DNA from: Natronospira proteinivora
GTDB lineage: Bacteria; Pseudomonadota; Gammaproteobacteria; Natronospirales; Natronospiraceae
Direction of reading: 5' to 3'
Assembly (NCBI RefSeq): GCF_024170465.1
Contig: NZ_JALJYF010000001.1
Span: forward strand, 1,505,221 to 1,569,220
DNA length: 64,000 nucleotides
Each line of letters starts with the position of its first letter. Position 1 is the first letter of the stretch. Shown here piece after piece: positions 34,962 through 44,374 of the stretch. A program made the position numbers and the translations under genes. The notes under the pieces were generated by a model. That model was not told where the DNA came from. It made no database searches and saw only the letters and a list, made by a program, of their open reading frames with translations.

Positions 34962-36335
34962 TCAGGCGGCCTTGACCGAGGCGAGCACCTCGCCCAATAC
35001 ATCCCGATAAGCACGAATATCGTCTTCGGTCTTGGTCTCGGTGGCGCAGACCAGAATCGCCTCGCCCAGCTCCGGGTACCAGTCCTTGAGCGACAAGCCG
35101 CCCAGGACGCCACGCTCGGCCATGGCATCCAGTACCTTGTCCGCGGGCCGGTCCAGACGGATCACCGTCTCATGGAAATAAGGGCTATCAAAAGCCCCAT
35201 TGACACCATTCAGCTCGCTCACTGCATCCCGCAACTGGCGGGTGCGCTGGTGGGAGACCGCCGCCACCCGGGCCAGGCCTTCAGCGCCCAGCAGCGCCAT
35301 GTAAATGGTGGCCGCCGTGACCATCAGGCCCTGGTTGGTGCAGATATTGGAGGTGGCCTTGGAACGGCGGATATGCTGTTCCCGTGGCTGCAGGGTCAGG
35401 GTAAAGCCCTCCTTGCCGTCTTCATCGACTGTGCGGCCCACCAATCGCCCGGGCATCTGGCGCACCAGCTTCTGACTGCAGCAGAGTATCCCGAAATAGG
35501 GCCCACCGGAGGACAGGGGAACACCCAGGGGCTGGCCTTCACCCACCATGATATCGGCGCCCTTCTCACCCCAGTTCCCCGGCGGCTCAATCACCGCCAG
35601 ACTGGTGGGGTTCACCACGGCAATCACCAAAGCGCCGTTCTCATGGGCCCAATCCGTAATGGCATCAACTTCCTCCAGGGAGCCGAAGAAGTTGGGCTGG
35701 GGAATCACCACGGCGGTGATGTCTTCTCCCTCATGGGCCTTAAAGGCACTCAACGGCGTGCTGCCCTTCTCCCGTTCGAAGTCCACGCTCTGGAAATCCA
35801 GCTCCTGGGCCCCGGCGATGGCCTGGGTCACCTGGCGGTACAAGGGATGCACGCTCCGGGGCACGAGGATCTTCCGGGACTTGGATTTGCGATTGGCCCG
35901 CACGGCCATGAGGCTGGCTTCCGCCAGGGCCGTGGCACCGTCATACAGGGAGGCGTTGGAAACGTCCATGGCCGTAAGCTCGGTCATCATGGACTGATAT
36001 TCGTAGATCAGCTGCAGGGTGCCCTGACTGGCCTCGGCCTGATAGGGCGTGTAGGCACTGTAGTACTCACCCCGGGTGGTGATCTCCCATACCGCAGCCG
36101 GAATATGATGCTCATAAGCGCCAGCGCCGATGAAACAGCTGGCATGACCGTCCTGGGCTGCGCGCTCATGCATGAGGCGGGAGATGGCCATCTCGCTCAG
36201 TGAGTCCGGCACCCCGGGCAGGTCGTGAATACGCAAGCTGTCCGGGATCTCGTCAAACAACTGCTCGATGCTTTCCACGCCGATGGCGTCCAGCATCTCC
36301 CGAACTTCGTTTTCGGTATGGGGAATAAAAGGCAT
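34962..36335 (-). CDS. gcvPA: Glycine dehydrogenase (decarboxylating) subunit 1
   Basis: A 457-residue first subunit of the split P-protein. It starts [19 protein letters not shown] and contains [18 protein letters not shown] and [20 protein letters not shown], all typical of subunit 1, which forms the heterotetramer with GcvPB and lacks the PLP lysine. The ATG is chosen by family alignment; an upstream in-frame start adds 14 residues. It follows gcvH by 79 bp. Confidence 0.95.
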   Translation of the reverse strand: MPFIPHTENEVREMLDAIGVESIEQLFDEIPDSLRIHDLPGVPDSLSEMAISRLMHERAAQDGHASCFIGAGAYEHHIPAAVWEITTRGEYYSAYTPYQAEASQGTLQLIYEYQSMMTELTAMDVSNASLYDGATALAEASLMAVRANRKSKSRKILVPRSVHPLYRQVTQAIAGAQELDFQSVDFEREKGSTPLSAFKAHEGEDITAVVIPQPNFFGSLEEVDAITDWAHENGALVIAVVNPTSLAVIEPPGNWGEKGADIMVGEGQPLGVPLSSGGPYFGILCCSQKLVRQMPGRLVGRTVDEDGKEGFTLTLQPREQHIRRSKATSNICTNQGLMVTAATIYMALLGAEGLARVAAVSHQRTRQLRDAVSELNGVNGAFDSPYFHETVIRLDRPADKVLDAMAERGVLGGLSLKDWYPELGEAILVCATETKTEDDIRAYRDVLGEVLASVKAA

Positions 36336-36414
36336 CGCCGTTATCCAATTCTCGTCATGAATACGATGTAATGACACCCGGCAAGCTCAAGGGCTGCCGG
36401 GTGTCAAACTGGCA

Positions 36415-36804
36415 TTACTCGTCTTCCAGGAGCTTCTGGTAGGCCGCGGCATCCATCAGGCCATCCACGTCTTCCGGCTTTTCCGGGCGCAGGCGGAAGA
36501 TCCAGCCCTCGCCGTAGGGGTCTTCATTCACATGCTCGGGCTCATCGGCCAGGGATTCATGGGATTCCACCACTTCGCCCGCCACGGGGCAGTAGATATC
36601 GGAGGCCGCCTTGACCGACTCCACCACGGCAGCCGCATCACCGGCACCATAGCTTTCACCCACTTCCGGGGCTTCCACATAGACCAGATCCCCCAGGGCA
36701 CCCTGGGCATGGTCGGAAATACCCACGGTAATGGTGCCGTCGTCTTCCACCCGTACCCATTCGTGGCTTTTTGCGTATTTAAGTTCAGCCGGGACCTTGC
36801 TCAT
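36415..36804 (-). CDS. gcvH: Glycine cleavage system H protein
   Basis: A 129-residue lipoyl carrier that shuttles the aminomethyl group between P, T and L proteins. The lipoylated residue is Lys65 in [32 protein letters not shown] is the conserved N-terminal region. The ATG with AGGGAGA upstream is used; the longer open frame is translation through the gcvT-gcvH gap. It is very acidic. Confidence 0.97.
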   Translation of the reverse strand: MSKVPAELKYAKSHEWVRVEDDGTITVGISDHAQGALGDLVYVEAPEVGESYGAGDAAAVVESVKAASDIYCPVAGEVVESHESLADEPEHVNEDPYGEGWIFRLRPEKPEDVDGLMDAAAYQKLLEDE

Positions 36805-36847
36805 GGATTGATCTCCCTTGTTCAGTTTGGAATCGATGCCGCCGCCT

Positions 36848-37939
36848 TCAGACGGTGACCTTGATTTCACCCTGCCGGACGAAGGGTGGCTTGACCACTT
36901 TGGCCGGCACACGTCGTTTGCGAATTTCCACTTCCACCGTCTCACCGCAATTTTTGGGGACCCGCGCCAGCCCGATGGAACGCTCCAGGGTGGGAGAATA
37001 GCTGCCACTGGTCACTTCCCCTTCCCCGCCATCACAGACGACGGCCTGATGAGAGCGTAGTACACCCCGGCCCTCCAGAATCAGGCCGACAAATTTCCAT
37101 GCCACGCCCCCAGCCTTTTTGGCCGCCAGGGCCTTGCGCCCGATAAAGTCCCGGTCCTCGGGCTCCCAGGCCACGGTCCAGCCCAGACCGGACTCCAGCG
37201 GTGTCACGGATTCGTCCATATCGGTGCCGTAAAGATTCAGCCCCGCCTCCAAGCGCAAGGTATCCCGGGCACCCAGACCGATGGGCGCCACATCCGCTTC
37301 CATCAGGCCCTGCCAGAAGGACACCACGTCATCGGCCGGCAGTACCATCTCGAAACCGTCTTCACCGGTATAACCCGTCCGGGCCAGGAAGATATCGTCA
37401 AAATCGCCACAGCCGAAGGGCTTTATCGCCAGCGCCGCCTCGCGATGCGCCTCCGGCAGCAAGCCGGCCACACGCTCACGGGCCTTGGGGCCCTGCACCG
37501 CCAACATGGTGGTATCCGCCTGTTCGCTGACGGTCACCCCTTCGGCTTCATCGGCCCGGGCGCGAATCCAGGCCAGATCCTTATCGCGGGTGGCGGCATT
37601 CACCACCAGGCGATAACGGTCCTCGGCCCGCCAATAGGTAATCAGATCGTCGATGACACCGCCCTGCTCATCCAGCATGCAACCATACAGGGCACGGCCC
37701 GGCTGCTTCATTTTGGCGATATCATTGGATAGCAGGCGGCGCAGGAAGGTCTTGACCCCCGGCCCCTCCACATCCACCACCGTCATGTGGGAAACATCGA
37801 AAACACCGGCCGCTTGGCGTACCTTATGATGTTCTTCGATCTGGGAGCCGTAATTGACCGGCATGTCCCAGCCGCCGAAATCCACCATGCGGGCACCGAG
37901 GGCCACATGCTGATCGTAGAGAGGAGTTCTGTTGCCCAT
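36848..37939 (-). CDS. gcvT: Aminomethyltransferase (glycine cleavage T protein)
   Basis: A 363-residue enzyme that moves the methylene group from lipoyl-GcvH to tetrahydrofolate and releases ammonia. The N-terminal [20 protein letters not shown] and [13 protein letters not shown] match the family, as does [11 protein letters not shown]. It is the first gene of the gcvT-gcvH-gcvPA-tpx-gcvPB run. I looked for a glycine riboswitch in the 148 bp before it and found no convincing aptamer. Confidence 0.97.
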   Translation of the reverse strand: MGNRTPLYDQHVALGARMVDFGGWDMPVNYGSQIEEHHKVRQAAGVFDVSHMTVVDVEGPGVKTFLRRLLSNDIAKMKQPGRALYGCMLDEQGGVIDDLITYWRAEDRYRLVVNAATRDKDLAWIRARADEAEGVTVSEQADTTMLAVQGPKARERVAGLLPEAHREAALAIKPFGCGDFDDIFLARTGYTGEDGFEMVLPADDVVSFWQGLMEADVAPIGLGARDTLRLEAGLNLYGTDMDESVTPLESGLGWTVAWEPEDRDFIGRKALAAKKAGGVAWKFVGLILEGRGVLRSHQAVVCDGGEGEVTSGSYSPTLERSIGLARVPKNCGETVEVEIRKRRVPAKVVKPPFVRQGEIKVTV

Positions 37940-38087
37940 ACGGGTCCTTGGTTATCCTTGTTGACTCGTGTGCATCGAAGGCCCGACATGATACCGGAAG
38001 CGTCCGGTGCGCACCAACGAGCAAAGCCCTTTCCCCGCCCCTGACGGGCCCGGGATTCATGCCTTTTTGGAATGTAAGGAGAGAACC

Positions 38088-39872
38088 ATGCCTCAAATCC
38101 CACACCGGCTGAGAATCACAGCCCTGCTGGCGCTGCTGCTGTTCGCTTCCGCCTGCGCCACCACTGATGACAATGGGGCGGCCGGGGAGGCCGTCTCCGA
38201 GCTTCACACCTTCTTTGATGACGAGTGGGACCGTCGTCTGCGGGAAAACCCCACCTACGCCTCCGCCCAGGGAGATCGACGCTGGAATGATCAATGGCCG
38301 GATCTCTCGGACGAGGCCCGGGCCGACCGCCAGGCAGCCGACCAGGAGGCCCTGAACCGGCTGGATGCCATTGACCGGAGCGCGCTGCCGGAGGAAGAGC
38401 AGCTCAACTACGATCTATTTCGCACCGAACTGGAGCGTCGGATCGAGGGCCACGATTTCGATCACCACCTGATCACCCTCAATCAACGCGGCGGCATCCA
38501 GAGCGCGGACGATACCGCCGGGCGGGTGCCACTGGATGATGTCTCGGATTACGAAGACTGGATCGCTCGCCTGGAAGGCTTCGGCGACTACATGGACCAG
38601 ACCATCGACCTGATGTACGAGGGCATCGAGACCGGCTGGACCCTGCCCCAGGTGATTGCCGAACGGATTCCGCCCCAGATCGAAAGCCAGCTGGTGGAGC
38701 ATCCGGATGAGAGCGGCTTCTACGAACCCTTCAAGGACATGCCGGACCGGATCAGCGAATCGGAGCAGGAACGCCTGCGCGAAGCCGGTGCGGCTGCCAT
38801 CAAGGATGTGGTGCTGCCGGCCTATCAACGCTTCCATGCCTTTTTCACCGAGGAATATATCCCCGGCGCCCGGGAGACCCTGGGGGCACGTCATTTCCCG
38901 GATGGGGAAGCCTATTACGCCTGGCGGGCCCGGGATTTCACCACCACCGAGCTGACGCCGGAGGAGATCCACGAGATCGGCCTGGATGAAGTCGCCCGCA
39001 TCCGCGAGGAAATGCTGGAGATTATCGATGAGCTGGAGTTCGACGGAGACTTCGACGACTTCCTGCACTATTTGCGCACGGACGAAAAATTCTACTACGA
39101 GGACCCGGACGATCTGCTGCAGCATTACAAGGCTGAATCCAAGCGGATCGACGGCCTGCTGCCGCCCTTTTTCAAGACCATGCCGCGCATGCCTTATGGG
39201 GTCCGCCCGATTCCGGATTCCATCGCACCGGATACCACCACGGCCTACTATTCCCGGCCGGCGGCGGACGGCACCCGGGCCGGCTTCTATTACGTGAACC
39301 TCTATCGCCCGGATACCCGGCCGAAATGGGAAATCCCGGCCTTGAGCGTGCATGAGGCCGTGCCGGGCCACCATTTCCAGATCGCCCTGGCCCAGGAACT
39401 GGAGGGCATCCCCAACTTCCGTCGCTATGGCGGTCCCACCGCCTTCGTGGAAGGCTGGGCCCTGTACACCGAATGGCTGGCCCATGAAATGGGCGTCTAC
39501 GAGACCCTCTATGACGAATTCGGCCAGCTGACCTACGAAATGTGGCGGGCGGTGCGCCTGGTGGTGGATACCGGTATTCACACCATGGACTGGACCCGGG
39601 ACGAGGCCATTGATTTCTTCATGTCCAACGCCGCCCGGGCCGAGCACGACATCATCAATGAAATCGACCGCTACATCGCCTGGCCCGGTCAGGCCCTGGC
39701 CTACAAGATCGGCGAACTACGCATTCGTGAACTGCGCGCTCGTGCCGAAGAGGCCCTGGGCGATGACTTCGACATCCGCGAATTCCACGACGTGGTCCTG
39801 CTCAACGGCGCCATCCCCCTGGATGTACTCGAGCAGGTCGTCGACGACTGGATTGACGAGGCGCGTCAATAA
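38088..39872 (+). CDS. DUF885 family lipoprotein, probable metallopeptidase
   Basis: A 594-residue protein with a lipoprotein signal (LALLLFASAC, lipobox Cys about residue 23), so it is anchored on the periplasmic or outer side. The DUF885 region spans nearly the whole length; the conserved SVHEAVPGHHFQIAL contains an HExxxxHH arrangement suited to bind zinc, followed by FVEGWALYTEWLA with a further Glu. Homologues are peptidase-like but few are characterised. The protein is strongly acidic. ATG with GGAGAG four bases upstream. Divergent from the gcv operon and followed by a good terminator. Confidence 0.88.
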   Translation: MPQIPHRLRITALLALLLFASACATTDDNGAAGEAVSELHTFFDDEWDRRLRENPTYASAQGDRRWNDQWPDLSDEARADRQAADQEALNRLDAIDRSALPEEEQLNYDLFRTELERRIEGHDFDHHLITLNQRGGIQSADDTAGRVPLDDVSDYEDWIARLEGFGDYMDQTIDLMYEGIETGWTLPQVIAERIPPQIESQLVEHPDESGFYEPFKDMPDRISESEQERLREAGAAAIKDVVLPAYQRFHAFFTEEYIPGARETLGARHFPDGEAYYAWRARDFTTTELTPEEIHEIGLDEVARIREEMLEIIDELEFDGDFDDFLHYLRTDEKFYYEDPDDLLQHYKAESKRIDGLLPPFFKTMPRMPYGVRPIPDSIAPDTTTAYYSRPAADGTRAGFYYVNLYRPDTRPKWEIPALSVHEAVPGHHFQIALAQELEGIPNFRRYGGPTAFVEGWALYTEWLAHEMGVYETLYDEFGQLTYEMWRAVRLVVDTGIHTMDWTRDEAIDFFMSNAARAEHDIINEIDRYIAWPGQALAYKIGELRIRELRARAEEALGDDFDIREFHDVVLLNGAIPLDVLEQVVDDWIDEARQ

Positions 39873-39879
39873 GAAAGCA

Positions 39880-39911
39880 CCCCGGCCACATCCACGGCCG
39901 GGGATTTTTTC
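39880..39911 (+). terminator. Rho-independent terminator of the DUF885 gene
   Basis: Perfect stem CCCCGGCC / GGCCGGGG with an 8-nt loop followed by six T. Confidence 0.92.
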
Positions 39912-39915
39912 CGAG

Positions 39916-39997
39916 AGCTCCAAGCTTCAAGCTACAAGCTCCAAGCCGTCCGGTCCGCGCGGCTGGCTTGCAGCTTGTAGCTTGGAGCTTGGAGCTG
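39916..39997. repeat. Palindrome with 7-nt AAGCT arms
   Basis: The left arm (39916-39947) repeats AGCTCCA-AGCTTCA-AGCTACA-AGCTCCA, and the right arm (39966-39996) is its inverse. Copies of the arm also flank the REP at 44251-44322. The right arm's GGAG may act as the Shine-Dalgarno of the next gene. Confidence 0.88.
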
Positions 39998-40004
39998 AAT
40001 TCCC

Positions 40005-41207
40005 GTGCAACCCCGCGACGAAAGCCAAGCCCTGACCGCCCCCGCCGTCATCGCCCTGGTCATAGCCATGGGCCTGGTGGGGGTAAGTTTCGGGGCCAGT
40101 GCGCCCCTGGTGGCCTCGATTCTGGAAGAGCGGGGCTTTTCCGAGTATTACACCGGGGCGGTGTCGGCCACCCTGTCGCTGGCCATTGCCCTGTTAAGCC
40201 CCTTTGCCGGCAATCTGGTGGTGCGCCTGGGCCCCCGCTGGATCACCCTGGCCGGCATTCTGCTACAGGGCCTGTGCTTTTCCGCCCTGGGCCTGGCCCT
40301 GTTCTGGGCCGAATATTTGCTGTTCCCGGTCCGCTTTCTGCTGGGTCTGGCTGCGGCCCTGACTTTCGTCGCAGCCGAAACCGCCCTGCTGCGCGGCGTT
40401 CGGCCCCATCTGCGCGGGCGGGCCATGGCCGCCTACGGCACCATCATGGGCCTGGGCTATGGCGGCGGGGTACTCCTCTCGGCACCCGCCTATGCCTGGC
40501 TGGGGCTCTGGTGTTTCGGGCTCGTGGGTCTCCTGGCGGTGGTGGTGGCCCCCATTTGCCGCTGGGGCCTGAGAAGCCTGCCCCGCCCGCAACCGGCCAC
40601 CGATTCCAGCCGCCGGCGCGGCCGCTTCATGCGCTGGCGGCTGGTAATCATCGGTCTCTACGGGGCCATCATCTTCGGCGTTCTGGATAACGGCATGACC
40701 GGCATTTACCCGGTGGAAGGCCTGCGTCTGGGCTTTGACCGCAGCCAGACTCTCAACATCGTCGGGGTGATGCTGATCGCCTCGGTGCTGGCCCAGCCCC
40801 TGTGCGGGGTGCTCGCCGACCGCATTGGCGCCCGGCGGGTGCTGGCCGCCCTGGCCCTGACCGGCCTGGCCGGGGCCGGGTTGACCGGCTGGATCGCCTG
40901 GCAGGGCCTGGGATACGTGCCCACTCTGCTGGGCTTTGCCGTGATCGGCCTGGCCGGCGGCGGCACCTACCCGGTCTGTCTCAAGATGATCGGCGACCGG
41001 GTCCGCTCCGAGGCCCTGCCCAAGGCCAATGCCGCCTTTTCCGCCGCCTATGGCTGGGCCTCCCTGCTGGGCCCCCTGGCCGGGGCCGTCATGATCGATG
41101 GCGCCATCCGCGCCGGCCTGCTGGGCTGGGCCCTGCCCGGCCTGGCGCTGGTGATTTTCGTCTTCCTCCTGCCCCTGATCCTCCTCGATCGCCACTGGCA
41201 TCGATGA
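40005..41207 (+). CDS. MFS transporter
   Basis: A 400-residue, 12-helix major facilitator protein. The loop 2-3 region reads GNLVVRLGPRWITL, and the loop 8-9 copy LADRIGARRVLAAL is close to the GxxaDrxGrrxxl signature. Substrate unknown; the set of charged residues does not point to a subfamily. The start is GTG, ten bases after a GGAG that belongs to the AAGCT repeat, so the repeat may have supplied the ribosome-binding site. It is strongly GC-rich like the host genes. Confidence 0.85.
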   Translation: MQPRDESQALTAPAVIALVIAMGLVGVSFGASAPLVASILEERGFSEYYTGAVSATLSLAIALLSPFAGNLVVRLGPRWITLAGILLQGLCFSALGLALFWAEYLLFPVRFLLGLAAALTFVAAETALLRGVRPHLRGRAMAAYGTIMGLGYGGGVLLSAPAYAWLGLWCFGLVGLLAVVVAPICRWGLRSLPRPQPATDSSRRRGRFMRWRLVIIGLYGAIIFGVLDNGMTGIYPVEGLRLGFDRSQTLNIVGVMLIASVLAQPLCGVLADRIGARRVLAALALTGLAGAGLTGWIAWQGLGYVPTLLGFAVIGLAGGGTYPVCLKMIGDRVRSEALPKANAAFSAAYGWASLLGPLAGAVMIDGAIRAGLLGWALPGLALVIFVFLLPLILLDRHWHR

Positions 41208-41215
41208 AAAAGTCG

Positions 41216-41432
41216 AACACGAAGGACACGAAGAAAAGCAGAAGGGCACGAAGGTGTAACTTCTCGGTTGGGATGCTGGTTGTAGGAGCGAATTGATTCG
41301 CGACCATTGCCGGAAGCCGCCATAGTGCCATCCGCTAGCCAATCGCGGATAAATCCGCTCCTACCGGTTCATCCTGGACCGGCACTTAATGCCCTCTTCG
41401 TGTCCTTCTGCCTTTCTTCGTGTCCTTCGCGC
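41216..41432. repeat. Nested composite palindrome: CACGAAG arms around a REP
   Basis: Left arm 41216-41254 and inverted right arm 41393-41432, both in the 9-9-11-9 word spacing. A REP-like palindrome (41282-41365) sits in the middle. It occupies nearly all of the 317-bp gap between the MFS gene and ispG. Confidence 0.88.
41282..41365. repeat. REP-like palindrome inside a CACGAAG composite
   Basis: Left arm GTAGGAGCGAATTGATTCGC, right arm the inverse of GTAGGAGCGGATTTATCCGC. The two arms differ in the inner mini-palindrome (GCGAATT..TTCGC versus GCGGATTTATCCGC), and the same asymmetric pairing recurs at 61421-61503. Confidence 0.88.
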
Positions 41433-41524
41433 TTGATTTTCCAGAAAAAATCGTTGGCAACCGGAGTGAGTTTTCAACTCGCGGCCTCCCCTGCGGTAGA
41501 ATGTCAGGTTCAGTTTAAGGAGCA

Positions 41525-42790
41525 GTGGTGCCCATGATTCAGCGGCGCGAGACAAGACAAGTGATGGTGGGCGGCCATCCCGTGGGGGGTGGCGCGCCGG
41601 TGATGGTCCAGTCCATGACCAACACCGACACCGCCGATATTGATGCCACCGTCCAGCAGGTGGCCGAGCTGGCCCAGGCCGGTTCCGAGGTGGTGCGCAT
41701 CACCGTCAACAACGAGGCCGCCGCCCGGGCCGTGCCCGAGGTCCGGGCCCGGCTGGAGGCCCGCGGCATGGATGTGCCCCTGGTGGGGGATTTCCATTTC
41801 AACGGCCACAAGCTCCTGAGCAAATACCCCGAATGCGCGGCGGCCCTGGCCAAGCTGCGCATCAATCCGGGCAATGTGGGCAAGGGCTCCCGCCGGGACC
41901 CGCAGTTCGCCCAGATGATCGAGATCGCCATCAAGCACGACAAGCCGGTGCGCATCGGCGTGAACTGGGGCAGCCTGGACCAGGATCTGCTCACCCGCCT
42001 GATGGATGAAAACGCCCGCGCCAGCCAGCCCCGCGAGGCCCGGGACATCATGTTCGAAGCCATGATCCAGTCCGCCATCGGCAGCGCCGAGCGGGCCGAG
42101 GCGCTGGGCCTGGCCGGCGACAAGATCATCCTGTCCTGCAAGATGAGCGGGGTGCAGGACCTGATCACGGTCTACCGCCAGCTGGCGGACCGCTGCGACT
42201 ATCCCCTGCACCTGGGCCTCACCGAGGCCGGCATGGGCAGCAAGGGGATTGTCGCCTCCACCGCCGCCCTCTCGGTGCTGCTGCAGGAAGGCATTGGCGA
42301 CACCATTCGGATCTCCCTGACGCCGGAGCCCGGCGGCGCCCGCACCCGGGAGGTGATCGTGGCCCAGGAAATCCTCCAGAGCATGGGCCTGCGTTCCTTT
42401 ACCCCCCAGGTGGTGGCCTGCCCCGGCTGCGGACGGACCACCAGCACCTTTTTCCAGGAACTGGCCCAGGACATCGAAAGCTGGATTCGGGCGCAGATGC
42501 CCCGCTGGCGCGAGGAATACGAAGGGGTGGAAGAGATGCAGGTGGCCGTCATGGGCTGCGTGGTAAACGGCCCCGGCGAATCCCGACATGCCAATATCGG
42601 CATCAGCCTGCCCGGCACGGGGGAACGGCCCGTGGCGCCGGTATTTGAAGATGGCGAGAAAACCGTCACACTAAAGGGTGACCATATCGCCGCCGATTTC
42701 CAGGCGCGCGTTCAGCGGTATATCGACAACCATTACCGCAGCAAAAACGAGCAACGCAAAGACAAGGCCGGGGCGCGGGAAGCCGGCTAA
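41525..42790 (+). CDS. ispG: 4-Hydroxy-3-methylbut-2-enyl diphosphate synthase (flavodoxin)
   Basis: A 421-residue [4Fe-4S] enzyme of the MEP isoprenoid pathway, converting MEcPP to HMBPP. The substrate region [19 protein letters not shown] and LRINPGNVG are conserved. The cluster cysteines are in ACPGCGRTT and [10 protein letters not shown]. The start is ambiguous between GTG at 41525 or 41528 and ATG at 41534; AAGGAG is best placed for the GTG at 41528. The last 15 residues are a charged tail. Confidence 0.95.
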   Translation: MVPMIQRRETRQVMVGGHPVGGGAPVMVQSMTNTDTADIDATVQQVAELAQAGSEVVRITVNNEAAARAVPEVRARLEARGMDVPLVGDFHFNGHKLLSKYPECAAALAKLRINPGNVGKGSRRDPQFAQMIEIAIKHDKPVRIGVNWGSLDQDLLTRLMDENARASQPREARDIMFEAMIQSAIGSAERAEALGLAGDKIILSCKMSGVQDLITVYRQLADRCDYPLHLGLTEAGMGSKGIVASTAALSVLLQEGIGDTIRISLTPEPGGARTREVIVAQEILQSMGLRSFTPQVVACPGCGRTTSTFFQELAQDIESWIRAQMPRWREEYEGVEEMQVAVMGCVVNGPGESRHANIGISLPGTGERPVAPVFEDGEKTVTLKGDHIAADFQARVQRYIDNHYRSKNEQRKDKAGAREAG

Positions 42791-42918
42791 GGAGGAACGC
42801 GGCCAATGGGAGGCCGGTCCAACTCGGTAAGAGATCGCGCACAGGCCGAAGTACCGATTTCTGGGCGGGCAGCGGGAAAACCGCTTCGCCGAAACACAGT
42901 TTTGTGGGAGGTGATCTC

Positions 42919-43758
42919 ATGGGTAAGGACACGAAATATGCGGCCAAAGTCCCGGATGAAAATGGCTACATCCATTACACCGAGGAAGAGGATCAGATCT
43001 GGCACGAGCTGATCACGAACCAGAAAAAGGTCCTGCCGGGCCGTGCCTCGCCCATCTGGCTGGAAGCCATGGAGCGCATGGAATTCCCGGAAGACCGGGT
43101 GCCCCAGTGCACGGAAGTCTCTGAAGTACTGCGGGATCATACCGGCTGGTCCGTGGCGCCGGTGCCGGCACTGATCAACTTTGACAAGTTCTTTGCCCTG
43201 CTGGCGGACAAGCAATTCCCCGCGGCCAGTTTCATCCGCACCCGCGAGGAAATGGAATACCTGCAGGAGCCGGATATCTTTCACGAAATCTTCGGCCACA
43301 CCCCCCTGTTGACCGACCAGCGTTTTGCCGACTTCACCCACGCCTACGGCAAGGCCGGGCTCCAAGCCAGCAAGGAAGACCGAAAATACCTGGCGGCCCT
43401 GTACTGGTTCACGGTGGAATTCGGCCTGATCAATACCGAAGAAGGTCTCCGGACTTACGGCGCCGGGGTGGTGTCCTCACCGGGCGAGACCGTCTACTCG
43501 GTGGAAAGTGATGAACCGGTGCGCAAACCCTTCGATCCGGTGGAGTGCATGCGTACGCCCTACCGCATCGACATCTATCAGCGCACCTATTTCGTCATCG
43601 ACAGCCTGGATGATCTGTTTAACGTGGCCCATCAGGACATGATGGGCATGGTGGAAGAAGCCAAGCGCAAGGGCATGCATGCCCCCAACTTCCCCTTCGA
43701 CGATTTGCCGGAAGAAAAACAGGAACGCTTCAAGAAAATGCTGAAGGAAGCGTCCTGA
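42919..43758 (+). CDS. phhA: Phenylalanine 4-monooxygenase
   Basis: A 279-residue tetrahydropterin-dependent, non-haem iron hydroxylase that makes tyrosine from phenylalanine. The iron ligands are visible as the two His of DIFHEIFGHTPLL and the Glu of WFTVEFGL. Length fits the bacterial single-domain enzyme. ATG with GGGAGG seven bases upstream. phhB, which recycles its pterin cofactor, follows 53 bp later. Confidence 0.97.
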   Translation: MGKDTKYAAKVPDENGYIHYTEEEDQIWHELITNQKKVLPGRASPIWLEAMERMEFPEDRVPQCTEVSEVLRDHTGWSVAPVPALINFDKFFALLADKQFPAASFIRTREEMEYLQEPDIFHEIFGHTPLLTDQRFADFTHAYGKAGLQASKEDRKYLAALYWFTVEFGLINTEEGLRTYGAGVVSSPGETVYSVESDEPVRKPFDPVECMRTPYRIDIYQRTYFVIDSLDDLFNVAHQDMMGMVEEAKRKGMHAPNFPFDDLPEEKQERFKKMLKEAS

Positions 43759-43811
43759 TCAAACACTGGAAACACCATTCCTTTCCATGAACCCAAATTG
43801 AGGATTAGCTG

Positions 43812-44147
43812 ATGTCCGATCTGACCGCACAGCACTGCGCCCCCTGCGAAGGCGGCGTCAAGCCTTTCGACAAGACCGAAGCCGAGAAGCATCTCAAGGA
43901 ACTGGATGAAGGCTGGGAAATCGTGGATGAAGGCAAGACCATCCGCAAGACCTTCAAGTTCAAAGGTTTCAACAAGACCATGGGCTTTATGAACGCCGTG
44001 GCTTGGATTGCCAATGCCGAAGGTCACCATCCGGATGTGAAGCTGGGTTTCAACTTCTGCGAACTTAACTGGCAGACCCACGCCATTGACGGCTTGTCCA
44101 TCAACGACTTCATCTGCGCCGCCAAAGTGGATGCGCTTTTTAAATAA
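43812..44147 (+). CDS. phhB: Pterin-4a-carbinolamine dehydratase
   Basis: A 111-residue dehydratase that regenerates quinonoid dihydropterin after each phenylalanine hydroxylase turnover. The active-site signature EGHHPDVKLGFNF carries the catalytic His residues, with FKFKGFNKTMGFMNAVAWIA before it. The operon with phhA is the standard bacterial arrangement. A strong terminator lies 33 bp after the stop. Confidence 0.96.
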   Translation: MSDLTAQHCAPCEGGVKPFDKTEAEKHLKELDEGWEIVDEGKTIRKTFKFKGFNKTMGFMNAVAWIANAEGHHPDVKLGFNFCELNWQTHAIDGLSINDFICAAKVDALFK

Positions 44148-44180
44148 GCTTCAAGCTGCAAGCCACAAGCTGCAAGCTGA

Positions 44181-44209
44181 AAAGCCCCGCCTGCTGGCGG
44201 GGCTTTTTT
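44181..44209 (+). terminator. Rho-independent terminator of phhAB
   Basis: Perfect 9-bp stem AGCCCCGCC / GGCGGGGCT, 4-nt loop, then a run of T. Confidence 0.93.
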
Positions 44210-44250
44210 GTGGGAAGCCGCGACCATGGCTTTGTGTAACACGCAAACCT

Positions 44251-44322
44251 GTGGGAGCGGAATGCTTGCCGCGACAGGGCTATGCCCAGGTCTTTATCGC
44301 GGCAAGCATTCCGCCCCCACAG
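44251..44322. repeat. REP-like palindrome upstream of the Ubi hydroxylase stop
   Basis: Arms GTGGGAGCGGAATGCTTGCC and inverse (right arm has GCCCCCAC, one mismatch), with the inner mini-palindrome GCGGAATGCTTGCCGC. Confidence 0.88.
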
Positions 44323-44374
44323 GCAATCTGTTCACTCGGCAATGCCTGTTTGTCGCTTGAAGCTTGTAGCTGCC

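Larger units (their letters stand above)
44147..44373. repeat. AAGCT-arm palindrome enclosing a terminator and a REP
   Basis: The left arm (44147-44179) is a 7-nt repeat AGCTTCA-AGCTGCA-AGCCACA-AGCTGCA and begins within the phhB stop codon. The inverted partner is at 44353-44373. Between them lie the phhB terminator and a REP-like palindrome, the same outer-arm/inner-REP plan as in the CACGAAG composites. Confidence 0.82.

Noticed and set aside
37940..38087. Glycine riboswitch before gcvT
   Set aside because: The expected tandem aptamer blocks are not seen; the region is short and contains the divergent promoter of the DUF885 gene.
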